Positions 43,652-55,723 of a DNA stretch of 64,000 bases are shown in pieces. The translations under genes and the position numbers were made by a program. The stretch is from Corythucha ciliata (Eukaryota > Arthropoda > Insecta > Hemiptera > Tingidae): assembly GCA_038030265.1 (NCBI GenBank), contig CM075938.1:57467189-57531188 (forward strand), given 5' to 3'. Within the stretch, counting starts at the first letter, position 1. Each line of letters starts with the position of its first letter. The notes under the pieces were generated by a model. The model made no database searches. It had not been told where the DNA came from and saw only the letters and a program-made list of their open reading frames with translations.

Positions 43652-44114
43652 TATAGTTCATTTTTTTGTTAAATATTACATATTTTGTGAATTTCTTATA
43701 TTTCTTTACTACGCTGGGCTGAAGTTCTTGAGGGGGAGAAGGGAGCGTTCTGGCCGATGATCTGAAGTTATTGAAATCGGTCTGCTTATCTTCGCGGAGT
43801 GACAAATTCTTTTGGTTGCTTGGTTCTTTGGTTTGCTCTTGGTTGGTCAAGTCAACTAAGTCAAGAATAGGGCGCCAGAATTGATAAAAATATGGCGATA
43901 AGAAAAATGCGTGAATGAGAGGCGAACTCTCTCAAAATTCCGTGAGCTCGGTTGATCACATTTGCATATTTGGAAATGGGAAAGGGGGGAGGAAGAGTGT
44001 TGGGGGGTCCATACTCGGCCGAATAAATAGAACATGGTTCTATTTCCTGACTCGGTCAAAATCACTCGCTCCTCACTGAGCCGAGTACTGTCTGAAGTGA
44101 TTACACGGGGCTTT

Positions 44115-44167
44115 ACTCGGCCGAGTGCACTGTCTCGGCCGAGTGCACTGTCTCGGCCGAGCACTCG
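44115..44167. repeat. 18-bp minisatellite, CTCGGCCGAGTGCACTGT
   Basis: Nearly perfect tandem copies; the 10-bp core CTCGGCCGAG is itself a palindrome. Related CTCGGCCGA words occur at about 44016 and 53751. Confidence 0.75.
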
Positions 44168-44199
44168 GTACGTGTAATTGGGCCTTTATGGTTGTAACA

Positions 44200-44364
44200 T
44201 TTAAGGGGCCCATACTCGATCAACCTGGTTGTCACCTTAGTTTACAACATTGCGTGTTGACGACCAAGTTTACTATCTGTAGGGAAGTTGGTGGTTGAAA
44301 TTTTGAAACAACTTTCCCACACACAGTCAACAACCCAGGCTGATCGTGTATGGGCCCCTTTAGA
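44200..44364. mobile_element. Palindromic MITE (TAAGGGGCCCATAC ends), copy 2
   Basis: Same sequence and flanks as 42033-42231, but lacking about 35 bp of the right arm. Confidence 0.65.
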
Positions 44365-44516
44365 CAAAATAAATATAACGCTAACGTAAAATGAATCTGA
44401 GTCTTTTTTGTTTTTTTACGCAGGGATTTTAGTTACTTCTGAAACTATAGTGCGAGAGATTTTTTTTGGCCCCGGAGATATTCTCGGCCCGGAGATCTGG
44501 CAACCCTACTGGGGAA

Positions 44517-45220
44517 TAGGGCAGAGTGCAGAGCTGAGCGGTCCCTCACTCGCACTTCAAGGCCCTTAGGCTATCAAACCAAATCGGCGAAAAAAGCCAG
44601 GGAGGACTCGACTTCCTGAAGCCAAAGTATGGAAGAACGTTTCCTTTTAAATATTAGAAGGGCAAGTAAAATGTGCCTGCACGTAGAGCAGGACAAGATC
44701 ATACTTTTTGAGCGTCAGAGCGAACGTTTCAACTGTATAAATTAGGAGAGAACGTTACACTCGCAATTTAAGAACAAATCGTCGATACCAGGGGGCAAAG
44801 AATGAATTATAAAAGCTAATTCAAACGACTTATATGAAAGGAATCCCAGAAAGCTGGGTGGTCCTTATCACGTTTTCTGAACAACATCAATCCAAGGACT
44901 CGTGCATGTCCAGGGGGCTCAAATTACAAATAATTCACGTTAAAAATTAATTATTCTTACCTGGTTTCCCCATTTATTGCAGAAAAACGATAAAATTAAG
45001 AGCAAATCCCTCGAACTCCGACCAAACACGTGCACTCGGTTCACGTTCTATTCAAGTAGTCGCCCGGGAGGTTATCGCGGCGTTGTTTACTGATGGTGTG
45101 GGAGGGGGGATAATCTTAGCGCCAGCGGTTGAATTTTTGTGTAGGAATTTAAACGTCAATTGGAAGAGAGGGATCTTTATTTAAAATTAACGGAAAATTA
45201 CACGAAATATTGACTTTTTG
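44517..45220. other. Intergenic stretch downstream of ERGIC2, no gene seen
   Basis: Mixed-composition sequence of about 0.7 kb between the hAT-like element and the ERGIC2 stop. No frame, RNA gene or repeat is recognised. Confidence 0.5.
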
Positions 45221-46653
45221 TTATAAATCGACCAGCTTTTCACGTTCACTTTCAGCCTTCATAACTCTTTTTTCGACGATTTCTTGGAAATCCAACTTTT
45301 TCGCTGCGAATAGCACTAAATTCGAAATCATGCCGGCCGTGACGAATACGCCAGCCACGGTGGAAAACATTCGTATGAAAAACTTTAAAATCGGCTCCCT
45401 GGACTGAGTCACGATGACCTTCATGGCGCTCACGTCATACTTGAAATAAATGCCAGGTACTCCGTGAGAGCCACGGTCATGGTCGACGATTCGCATATGG
45501 TCGTTGACGGAAAATTGAAAAGTGTTCGCTTTTGACAGGAACGTTTCCACGTCAGTGGGAACGATTTCAATGAAATACTGGTAGAGAGTCATCCCAGTTT
45601 GAGTGATCTTTTCATCGCCGTCTAGTGGGTGTATGATGCCGACGGTGGAGTCGCCGAATGAGAGGTGGTGAATTCTGTGGGAGAAATTGTACGACGTTTC
45701 GGAAGTGAACAACGGTAGGTGAACATGACCGTCGGGCAATGGGAATGATTTGCCGGCCGTTATATGCATATTGCCGGACACTTTGTTTAGTTCAAGAGTG
45801 CCGGTGATGCGACAGGCGTCTGGAGCTTGACTCGGCATGGACTTTCTACGGGGAAGAACACACGTATTAGCGAAATTTCAACCATCAACCCTAAGTTTGA
45901 CGCCACCTGGGAGGCATTCCTTGGTAAGTGTAGGAATGTGCTGATTTCCACAACACTTCGTTAATGGCGTGAAATTCCTCTCGCAAATAGGAATTAAAAT
46001 AACGTATATCGTCAAAATGGGATCTTTGCTCTTCACTCATTTCAAACCACGTGTCTTCCTCTTCCAGGTTGCCAAATGTCATAACGTTTTGGTTTGTTGA
46101 GTCCAAAACATCAGCACCTATGCCTGAAAGAATTACAAAAGTTAGAATTTGGCCCTTTTCTCCCATAAACCCAGTGCCGTCTTTAGAGAGAGTCCAAGTG
46201 AGTCAATACTGCGAGACTGCGACTCGTGTTGACGGGCTATGAATACTTCACTTCCAGATCACCTTATCCCCCCCCCCCCAAATAACAGCAGAATTAAAGA
46301 CGGCACTGATGAAATCAGCTTACTGTGACAAGGCATAGCGACCGTTATGTCGATTTTAAGAATCAATTTTGAATCTTCATGTCCGTGGGGTTCAAACTTG
46401 AAATTGACGCTACTGCTGTAGTAATACCGTGACTCGTAAATGATAATCCACAGGATAATCAAGTAGGCGATCACTGAAACTGAACAACAAAAATTAGCGG
46501 CCCAGCTTCCCATTAAGGGGTTCGGCTTCACTTACCGACCCCTCCGACTCTTGACTTGACGACGATTTCATCGGTGTTGAGTTTTGGAAAGGAGTCGAGT
46601 TGTTTTACGACTTCAACGCCATAAAAAGACGATTTCTTTCTGTTCCTCAGCAT
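45221..46653 (-). CDS. ERGIC2: ERGIC2, ER-Golgi intermediate compartment protein 2
   Basis: Membrane protein cycling between ER and Golgi, partner of ERGIC3 in early secretory traffic. Exons on the minus strand: 46536..46653, 46324..46473, 45907..46123, 45221..45845; phases agree, giving 369 aa (human 377). The start at 46653 gives MLRNRKKSSFYGVEVVKQLD, matching the family's basic N-terminus. Transmembrane segment 1 is at residues about 41-57 (IAYLIILWIIIYES) and segment 2 at about 316-342 (FIRMFSTVAGVFVTAGMI). The luminal part shows IDITVAMPC, GADVLDSTNQ, DACRITGTLELNKVSGNMHI, NFSHRIHHLSFG, IHPLDG and GIYFKYDVSAM. One donor is GTGGCG rather than GTAAG (exon 3). The gene diverges from XRCC1 across 298 bp. 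Confidence 0.95.
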
Positions 46654-46951
46654 ACTCGAACGACGGGCAGCTCACGTGTTCTCTTACCCTCTCATGGACG
46701 TGGAGGATGCTGGACGATTCCCCCGCTGGAGTCCTTCGTGCGTGCGATCCTTCTCTTCAGCACTTCATTTGTAATTAACAATAGGAAAAATTAAATTAAA
46801 AGCTTTAACGAGGAAAAACACGGCAACCCGTGAGTTGTCATCTTCTGGTCTGAGATAACAACCTGCTGATAGAAGAAGGTTCTTGGCCGCTAAACAAAGC
46901 CCGCCAATTTGTAGCCTGTTGTTTTTATTGTGCATTTTTCGTCAAAAAACG
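46654..46951. promoter_or_regulatory. Divergent promoter region, ERGIC2 and XRCC1
   Basis: 298 bp between opposed start codons, with no TATA box in a sensible position for either. Bidirectional promoter activity is inferred from layout. Confidence 0.5.
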
Positions 46952-48378
46952 ATGGTTTTAGCAGATATTGAGCGAATTGTCTCCGTGTCAAGCGAGGATC
47001 CAGTAAGAATTGAAAAATACATGCACCCCTTGCCCTCGGTCGACAGATAAAGACGTAAGTTGTTAATTTTCAGGACTATCCCGCTCGTAATCTACTCAAA
47101 GCCGGTCCTCTGGGCTCGTCTAAAGTAATGTGGAAGTGTAAAAATCCCGGTGAAAGACAAATCAGCGTCATGTTCCAACTGGTCAAGTCCTACAGAATCA
47201 CACGAATCGACGTGGAAAATGACAATTCCGCTTTCGTGGAAGTTTTCGTCGCCCGGTCGTCCGTACCGGACGACTTGAAAAACATTCTCGCGTCGTCGTG
47301 TCTGATGACAGTGTCTGAGGCCAAGTTTAGTAGAAATACTGACAAGGTACGAATTTTTGACGGTGAGGATCTGTGTAGTGATGTCGCTGCTGAGACATGG
47401 GACCGCGTCAAAGTTGTGTGTTCTCAGCCATTTAATTTCGAAAGGACTTACGGGCTACGTTTTATTGGTTTTCACGTTCAATCCGTCGAGTTATGCCCAA
47501 CTGTTTTGAAAACGAACAATCTTATAGAGAAAGATCCGGTCGAACTGTCCGGATTTCCACGGACGGACGACTCTACTAACCGTGGACTTACCGGTATAGT
47601 GAGGTATTGCGATTTTTTCCTTATAACCTCATTTCAGTTTTTTGCCTGTTGATTTGCAGCGGCTGCTGCTGCCCGTCTGCTGATGGTAACTTCGCCCAGA
47701 AGCATAAAACTGCCGTCTGCTTCGCGGGTTAAGAAGATTATGGACGGCGTTCAACCCATAAGGGAGTCCCCGCAGTCAGTGAACAGCGATGATGACCGTC
47801 TTTCCTCAAATCCCAGTTCTTCCAGTACCCGCTCAGTTTCAAGACCCTCCCAGCACTGCAGAAATCCGACTAAAAAGCGTCGGGCTGTCACAACACCGCC
47901 TAAACTCTTCCACAGGCTGCTCGAAGGTGTGGTCATCGTCATTAGTGGTGTTCAAAACCCGCTCAGATCGGATTTAAGAAAAAAAGCCTCAGCGATGGGA
48001 GCCAAATACAAGGCTGATTGGGACAATTCGTGCACTCACCTCATGTAAGACACTACCCCCCCCCATACTCCCCCCACCACAACCACGGGTTCTCTCCGTT
48101 AACCTTTTTCAACCGTACCTATTTTCAGCTGCGCTTTCACGAATACCCCAAAATATCAATCAGTACGAGGCCGTGGAAAGATCGTCACAAAACAGTGGAT
48201 CGAAGAGTGTTACTCGAAAAGAAAGCGTTTGCCCTGGAGACGATTCGCCCTCGCCACTATAGACAAGACGAGACCAGAAAGTGACGATGAAATTGAAGAA
48301 AAGGTCGCCCCACTAGTGATTGACCATCGAAAGACTCTAATCGACTCGGACTCTAGTGCTGAAGAAGAATATCGATAA
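46952..48378 (+). CDS. XRCC1: XRCC1-like DNA repair scaffold, single BRCT form
   Basis: Scaffold of base-excision and single-strand-break repair. Exons: 46952..47002, 47074..47593, 47660..48044, 48129..48378, giving 401 aa. The N-terminal domain shows ARNLLKAG, ISVMFQLVKSYRITRIDVEN, SAFVEVFVARSS and WDRVKVVCSQPF; this domain binds DNA polymerase beta in the family. A Ser-rich linker has KKRR, a possible nuclear signal. BRCT I lies at about residues 277-365 (LLEGVVIVISGVQNPLRSDL; GAKYKADW; AFTNTPKYQSVRGRGKIVTK; QWIEECY). The frame ends in an acidic Ser-rich tail (DSDSSAEEEYR) with no second BRCT; the human protein is 633 aa with two. The exon 2 donor at 47594 was chosen by phase and is the weakest junction. 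Confidence 0.92.
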
Positions 48379-48429
48379 ACCAAAAGCCGCAGTCTGACTT
48401 CTCCTCTTGTGGGGAGATGGGTAATGATC

Positions 48430-48875
48430 ATAAAAATTCAAAATGTGGATTTCTCTCACCAAAAACCCATTTTCGCGATTCTGGCTCACCAAACGCTATT
48501 TTCGCCAGTCTGGCTCATTAAAAATAGAATTTATTGAAATTTTCTGGCTAAAAAATACTATTTTCGTTGGTCTGACTCACATGTAAAAAAAACAAAACAA
48601 AACAGTTTCGTGGGTTTCAATCACCCCAAAAAGTCATTTTCGCAGACTAAAATACCAATTTCGATGATTTTTCCAGCTGGGAAACAAATTTTGTCGGGGC
48701 CTATATCTCGGCGGGAATGGCTCACAAAAACACCAGGTCACTAAATTTCCAATTTTGAGGGTCTCGCTCTCTTAAAATCCATTTTTGCGTGTTTTAATAG
48801 CTAAAAACCAATTTTTTCGAGTCTGGCTCACTCAAAAAACTCAATTTTTCGGATTTCGCTCACTAACAAAAAAAA
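48430..48875. repeat. Degenerate ~40-bp array, TTTTCGCGATTCTGGCTCAC type
   Basis: Loose repeats such as AAACCCATTTTCGCGATTCT + GGCTCACC. The motif resumes at about 52495 (TTTTGGTGATTCTGGCTCTC), so 3.6 kb of later insertions appear to split one array. Confidence 0.6.
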
Positions 48876-49179
48876 TAAATAGGCGGTACACGCGCTGTGA
48901 GACCCATTTTGCCACTTCCGCCAAAATGGTCCCGTAAAACGTTTACGTAAAACTCCCTTGAAACGTATTCACGTTAAAAATAGTATATTACGTTACGAGT
49001 ACGGAACGCACCTCATTCCGTTCGAGTGTGAAAGTTGGAGCACGAGGTGTAGCCGAGTGCCGGTAATCACGCGAGTACGGAGTGAGGAGTGCCGTACGAG
49101 TATCGTACGTTATTTTTCCTACACCAGTACAACTAAAATACTAAACATACAATGAGTATAAACCACAAACAAAAACAAA
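48876..49179. other. Unassigned non-coding stretch
   Basis: Rich in ACG-containing words (GTACGGAACGCACC, GTACGAGTATCGTACG). No gene, terminal repeat or array is recognised. Confidence 0.4.
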
Positions 49180-49607
49180 AAAAAAAACGCTGCGAATTAT
49201 CGAACAATGCCTTATTATTTCAACTGTTTATGGGTTTATTATTAATGGATGTAGTCAAATCCGGCTTGAAATTACATGAATATCGACACCAGACACCCCT
49301 ATGATCCCAAAATCCTTTGAAAGTCCCCATTTTGGACCCGCTTTTGCCCCATAAAACCCCAGGAAGTTATTTGATCAAACTGATCAGATGTTGGGACCAA
49401 CTAGACCCCAAATGGAGTCTATGTGCGAAAGAACGAGTTTTTTCGAGCAATCCTAGGGCAAGATATGGTCCGGACGGACATTTTTTTTTTATTTCAGATT
49501 TGGATTCTAACGCACTTTGAAACGTGAAACTACACATTTTGAGGGGGGGTCAAAAAACTTTTTTGCGATACGATTACAAAGACTTATTATTGAGAAATAA
49601 TAAGTCA
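49180..49607 (-). repeat. Dispersed ~430-bp repeat, copy 2 (inverted relative to 17341)
   Basis: Reverse complement of 17341-17790, with matching ends (CGCTGCGAATTATCGAAC and TATTGAGAAATAATAAG). Confidence 0.7.
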
Positions 49608-49712
49608 ATACAAAATAAAAAGGCTATGAAACGACACAACGTTTTCAATACATCCTAGTTTCCAACTGGCGGCGACTAGCAAAACTACGGAGCGTGCGGA
49701 ACTAGCGTGTGG

Positions 49713-52373
49713 CAAATTACAGCTTTTTGAGTAATTAATTACAAATTACTTCCAAAAAAGCGGATTAATTACAAATTACCAATTACTTTTCACTTCCACG
49801 AATAATTACAAATTACAATTACTGTAATTGAATTACTTTTTCAATTACCAATTACCCAAGAGCTGGATTTGTGAAACACGCAAGCGTCTTGCTCTTATTC
49901 ACTGTCATTTTTTTAGTGCGTCCAGCCAACAATCGAACGTCAGAACAGATCTTTGAGATAGGAAGCAAGAACAGCATAGCCCCAAGATGCCAAACGCGTC
50001 GCATGAGTAGGGTTGCGAAATGTCCTGGGTCAAATTTGCTAATTTGGCTAATTTTGCCCCACATCCCAGCCTGCGAACTGTCACGGGGAACCCCGGATAG
50101 TCATGGTTTGCTAATTTGGCTAATTCGCTAATGGCTGATTCGTGGTCTCGCGATGCAACGTCCAGACTAAAATTAAGAAAAAAATCGCTGATTCCCGGTA
50201 CATGGAGGCCATTCTACGAATAAATTGTGAAAATCAACGCAAAACGTTTTGTGTAAAGTTGAGAAAACACGCTATAATACTGACAAATAAAAGACGCTTT
50301 CAGGTTAAAATTGGCCAAAAATGGCAAATTTACAACTGAAATGGCGTAAAATCGCCCATTCGCGTATGAAAAAGGGAATAGGATGCTGAATGGACGCAAA
50401 ATTAGCACAAAACGCTATTTCACACTGAAATTGGGAAAAATCGCTAATTTGCAATTTGTAGATATAGAGTTATGGAAAAACGTTAATTCGCGGATACAAA
50501 ATGAACAAAACCACTAATTCGCGGCAAAAATTGAAAAAAATCACCAATTAGCGCAGCTAAAATAAAGAAAAACGTTAATTTTCAGTTCAAATTGGGGGAA
50601 AAGTGCTAATTCTCAGTTAAAAATGGGAAAAATTGTTAATTTGCAGCTTAAATTGAGTCAAACGCCGATTCTTAGCAAAAATTGACAAGTTCAGAAGATA
50701 ATGCACGGGTTGCATGGAGATGCTAACACGCAGCTAAAATTTAGAAAAAGCGAAAATTCGCTTAAAATTGAGAAACATCAATAATTCACGAATTAAGTGT
50801 CGTGAAATTTATAATTTAAAAATGATGATTTTTTGACAGAAAATGTTGGATAGATGTACATTTTTTGGTTTGAAAAAAAAAAAAAAAAAATTACATTTAT
50901 AATTTAAATTCGTACCTTCTGAAGGCATTTTTGTGGCTAAAATCAGAAAAATGGCAAATTCATGCATGGTTATAGTACAATGTTAAAAATTACGCTAATT
51001 CACGGCTAGAACTGAAAAGAAGCAATAATCTATATCTATAAAAGTTTTAAAAAGTTGCTAATGCGGTGGTAAAATGTGAAAACCCGCTAATTTGCGGGTA
51101 ATATTTAGAAAATAAAATAATCAGCCTGGTCAAAATTAAGAGAAAGGTTAATTTTAAGCCTAAAAATTGAGAAAATTGCTAATTCGCGGCTAAGAATGGA
51201 AAAAATGGCCAATTTACAGCTGAAATTGCGCCAGACGCCAATTTGTGACTGAAATTGAGAAAATTCGCTAATACACAGGTTTGAAACGCCGCGACACGTC
51301 GCCGCTATAATTTAAAAAAAGCGCTAATTCGCGGTTGAAATTGAGAAAAATTCTTATTTGCACCAAAAACTGAATATACGCCAATTTGCGGATTCTGAAG
51401 GCAGCTTTTCAGGCTGAAATTGAAAAAAAAAAAAGCCAATTTGTGGCAATAGGTGAAGAAACCGCTGATGGTGAAACAAAAACATCGTAATTCGTGAAAA
51501 GTCTCCCTATTTTGCGGCTAATATTGTGGAAAACACTAAAGAAAAACGTTAATTTCCAGCTGAAACTGAGAAAAGTGCTAATCCCCTGGTAAAAAGATTA
51601 AAAAATCGGTAATACGCTGCTGAAATTGAGGAAAACGTGGATAACTAAGAAACATCGCTCTCAGGATAAAAACGATACTTTGCTGCTAAAGTTGAGAAAA
51701 TGCGCAAATTCATGGCTATGGAAGGAGGTGGGGCAAAACCGCTAATCTGCGGCTGAAATTGGGAAGAACGATATACTCGGCCAAAATTGAGAAAAGCGCT
51801 AATTTGCGGGTAGAGTCCAAAAATCGCCCTTAACGGAGAGATTGAGGCTATGATGAGGCCAGCAAGATGTCCTGATTCAAGAGTGTGCTGGCTGGGTGGA
51901 ATGATGACTAAAATGTGAAATTACCCGCCTCCTTTCAACCTTACGAGATTTCAATCTGATCCTTCCCCCCCCCCCCACAAGACAAATTCCTACTTACGCC
52001 ACTGGTTTGGGGTTTCGATGAAACTTTTGTACCGTTTTTCTCAAATTTCAAATTGGCAACCCTAAGCTCGAGGATATCGCTCGTGTCATAATTGCTTTGA
52101 AACTCTTTTTTTTGCAGAGAATTTCATGCAAAAACTCCTCCAAAAGCTCCAAGTAAGGCGCGAAATAGTACCCGCTGAGTTTTCGAAGTAATATTGGCTC
52201 TGAAGATGGAAATGTAATTGGTAATTGTTAATTACAAATTACTTCTAAAAAGTGCTTTTAATTACAAATTATCAATTACAATGGCGTGTTGTTATCAATT
52301 ACAAATTACCAATTACTAATTGTAATTGAATTACGTAATTTAATTACATGTAATTCAATTACTGCCAAGCCCT
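49713..52373. mobile_element. hAT-like non-autonomous element, left tip missing
   Basis: An exact 8-bp repeat, GCGTGTGG, flanks it (49705-49712 and 52374-52381). The right end read on the minus strand is AGGGCTTGGCAGTAATTGAA, a common hAT terminus. The left end starts CAAATTACAG without the GC-rich tip. Arrays of AATTACAAATT words lie at both ends (49715-49855 and 52210-52360), and the interior is the degenerate ~30-bp array. The layout parallels the element at 14188-17241. Confidence 0.65.
50160..51830 (-). repeat. Degenerate ~30-bp array, opposite strand
   Basis: Dozens of loose copies of GCTAATTCGCGGCTAAAATT + GAGAAAAA, the reverse complement of the 14580-16720 unit. It contains A runs and no frame of note. 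A C run and a CAGTGGCGTAAGTAGG-type hAT terminus (minus strand) close it at about 52007. Confidence 0.75.
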
Positions 52374-52494
52374 GCGTGTGGAATAATTCTGCAAGCTGGG
52401 AAAAACGACGGAGCATGCGGAATGACATCGCAATTCCGCACGCTCAGCAGTCTTTGAACGTGCGAATGAGACCGATTCCAAGCGGAGTATAGGA

Positions 52495-53020
52495 ACAAAA
52501 AAACACATTTTGGTGATTCTGGCTCTCTATAAACTTTAATGTCGAGGGTTTCATTCGCTTAATTTTTTGATTTTTTTTTTTTTTCATTCCCAAGGGGTTT
52601 TTTTCCCAAAAGCGTACCGACTTAGCGGCGAGGGGGGCGTTAAGTTGACTCTGCGAAATTGATTCTGATGTGCTAGATCCACAAAATTTGTTAAAAGGTG
52701 CCAGAGGTGAAATTTGGTTATTGAATTAGCCAAAACCACGAAATCTGGCTTCGGGAATGCCTCATTCGAGAAATATTTCGAGTTCAAAAGTGCCTAACTA
52801 ACGAATTTAGTAGTTTTGAACGGGTCAAGAAAGAGTCAACCCCGTGATTCTGCACATTTTTACAGTCGAAACCAGTGAATTGGAGTTTTACGGAGGAATT
52901 GGTTTTTATTAGCAATAATCCACCAAATTTGGATTTATGAAACGCCAAACCCGTGAAATTGATTTCTTGAAGTGTGAAATTGGGGTTGAAGTGGGTGAAA
53001 TCCGTAGTAATCATCAGGAA
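52495..53020. repeat. Degenerate array with GTGAAATTGG-type words
   Basis: Loose ~35-40 bp periodicity (CCCGTGAAATTGATTTCTTG; ACCAGTGAATTGGAGTTTTA). The start continues the 48430 array. Non-coding. Confidence 0.5.
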
Positions 53021-53854
53021 AGTAAACCCTGAAGGAAGGTGACTCAGGAATCGTTCGTTGCTTGCCCATAGTTACAAAAGGTCTATATTCGTTTGTTGTC
53101 CGGAGCTGCACTATTAGCACTGAAAGTACTAACCTTTCATTATTTTGTCGCGTTATTTCACATGATAACCCGCGAGGTTGCAAAATTTCGTGCTGCTCTC
53201 GGAGTAGTCCAGGACGACAAACGAGTAGACCTAAAGTCTCAGGCTTAAGTGTGTAATTTTGCTTTGGTGGTGAAGTTGGGAGGATCTTTTCTTCCCCTGG
53301 AAATTTTTTCGTCGCGGCCTAGCCCACCAATTTACGTTTTTCAGTCAAGTAAACTGTACGGTGCAGAACTGAGTCAGCCAGGTCAAGTTAGCGATCTTTT
53401 TCATAGAAGATAGCGATCCTTACCAGCGATTTTTTTTTCGTCAATGGTGAGGGGTGAGGGAGAGGGGAAGGAAGAGAGGACAGATAGAAGTGAGGGGGGT
53501 GGGTGCATTGACATTGCATTGACACAAAATAAACGCAAACGAACGACATGAATAAGGGCAGAGGCAGCCAGGGGGGCAGGATCGCTATACTCCCTAGCAT
53601 GATAATATCGTTATAAAGTGTCACGAAAAATTGCGCCTAAGGTGCGGTCCAGTCTCCGTTTCGACCTTAGACCTTCAGCTATCTGAGCTACTCGGTCCTG
53701 GTCTCATCAGCCCGGCAATTGAGCCGAGTACGGAGCCGATCTTTATTGAACTCGGCCGTGGTGCCTAGCCACAACATCCCCAGTCCCCGTTTCGCCCTCA
53801 CGGTTCTCATCAGTGCTGGTGAGCCGGGTCCTCCCTGACTCGGTTTTGCTGGGA

Positions 53855-54700
53855 GGTCCATTAACTTGTTCTGCGAGTAAAAAATATTTTCGAAAAAACG
53901 TCATAGTTTCATGGTACTTTAATTGTTATTCATTGTTACGCTGTAATAACACTTTGGAACGCATCACTAACGTATTTTTTAAAAAAAAAATAAGTGCGCA
54001 GTACAAGTTAATGGTAAATTTCGAAAAGTCTTAAAATTTCAATTTCAACAGTTATTTGTCACCTCAGCAGATTGTTATTTAATGTTACGCGAAAAGAATC
54101 GTTTGGAACGCGTGGGAAGTCGTATATCTGGGGGCGGCAAAAGCGCAGTACAAGTTAATGCTAAAATTGATGTCCAGTGAAAATTCCGAAAAAAATATTT
54201 TTTTACACAAGGAGGATTGTTATTTAATGTTACGTCATGAAATTGCTTTGGAACACGCGGCAAGTGCCATTTCTAGAAGGGGGCGGCTAATCCCCGGCTG
54301 GACACCCGTATCACGCCACGGGTGAAGTGATCGTAATGTCTCAGGGGACATCCATTGTTAATTATCATTGTTATGCAGTACTATCAATTTGTAACGTGAG
54401 AAACATGTTTGGAACGCGGGGGAAGTCGACTATCAGGGGGAGGCAGGAGCGCAGTACGTGTTAACGCTAAAATTGATGTCGAGTAAAAATTCAGAAAAAA
54501 ATATTTTCATGCACGAGGAGGATTGATATTTACTGTTACGTCATTATTTTGCTTTGGAACTCGCGGCATGTGAGAACATTTCTTGAAGGAGGCGGTAAAT
54601 TCCCGGTCGGGTACTCGTATCACCCCTTCAGTCAAGTGATCCTACAGCCTTAGGGTAATGTCATTGTTAATTATCATTGGTATGCTGTACTATCAATTTG
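53855..54700 (+). repeat. Left inner arm with ~307-bp tandem subrepeats
   Basis: Each unit holds GTTTGGAACGCG, GCGCAGTAC, AAATTGATGTCGAGTAAAAA and CCCGTATCACGCC-like words. It is inverted at 60430-61190. Confidence 0.7.
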
Positions 54701-55723
54701 GAACGTGAGAAATACGTTTGGAACGCTTGGGAAGTCGTCTATCTGGGGGCGGCAATAGCGCAGCATAAGTTAAGGCTAAAATTGATGTCGAGTAAAAATT
54801 CCGAAAAAATAGATGTTATACACAAGGTGGACTGTTTTGTCATTTTGTCTTTACTTTGGATCACGCGGCAAGTGTCATTTCCCGAAGGTGCCGGCAAGTA
54901 CCTAGTCGGTCACTCACTCTAGGTAGGCTTCAGTTACTTTTTACGACAAAGAGGTAGTTTCTCGCTTTCGAGTAGACTTTTCCCAAATTTTGGTGACGGG
55001 GTGGTATTGAACACATTTTTTTCATCGGAATGAGATACTTTTGACCAAATTGTTTGCCTTCGGTTGGTTTGACAGGCATTTTAAATGGGGAAAATTCGTA
55101 ATGTTTAATTTTTCTAAAAATTTCAGCCACCACACTTTCACGCTAAATTTCATCTAATTTTTAGAATGAGCGAAACAGGCCTAAGTAGGAAATTGTAGAG
55201 AAAATTGTTGTTTTTCGATTCTACATTTATTTCTATTACACGCTCTTGACTCAAGGGCTTATCAAGGAACGTTAAAAAATGCAAATTTGAGTATTAGGGG
55301 ATAATTTTAAGTGTTTCCAGGTATTACAACGAAGTCCACCTTTCTCAGTCCCCATCATTCAGGTTTCTTGTGCACTCGAGGATTTATAGCATTGAAAATG
55401 TATGACCTTGGGAAGCGGATAAATGATGACATTTACGCAGAAAACTCCCTATCGACAAGTTACGTTTCTTTCTGCAGTTGTTGAGTTTTTTCCCCCAATT
55501 TTGGCCGCTATTGCCCCACTGTGCACCGCCTTGTTTGGACTTTGGTGAACACTGAGTTTTATGCGTTTTTGTTCAGTGCGGCGCCGCTGCCGCTTTTGAA
55601 ACCGCTTCAAGCCTTCAACCGTGTAATTTCTTACCGTCCTGCGTGAACGACGAATTACTCGGAATGTTTTGTGAATATGTAGCCCGCAATAATTAATAGC
55701 CCAGTCAATGAATGATTCTAGGT

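Larger units (their letters stand above)
36076..44508. mobile_element. 8.43-kb hAT-like composite with nested elements
   Basis: The left end is TAGGGTTGTCAGAT and the right end is the complement of TAGGGTTGCCAGAT, a terminus typical of many hAT elements. An exact 8-bp flanking repeat, CTGGGGAA, lies at 36068-36075 and 44509-44516. The interior has no transposase frame. It contains a degenerate ~30-bp array, a MITE, a 2.7-kb inverted-repeat element, a 1.4-kb foldback and two copies of a palindromic MITE. Much of its length is therefore later insertion. Confidence 0.8.

Noticed and set aside
54075..54263. 62-codon frame repeated in inverse at 60775-60963
   Set aside because: Present twice only because the foldback arms are inverted copies; no protein resemblance.
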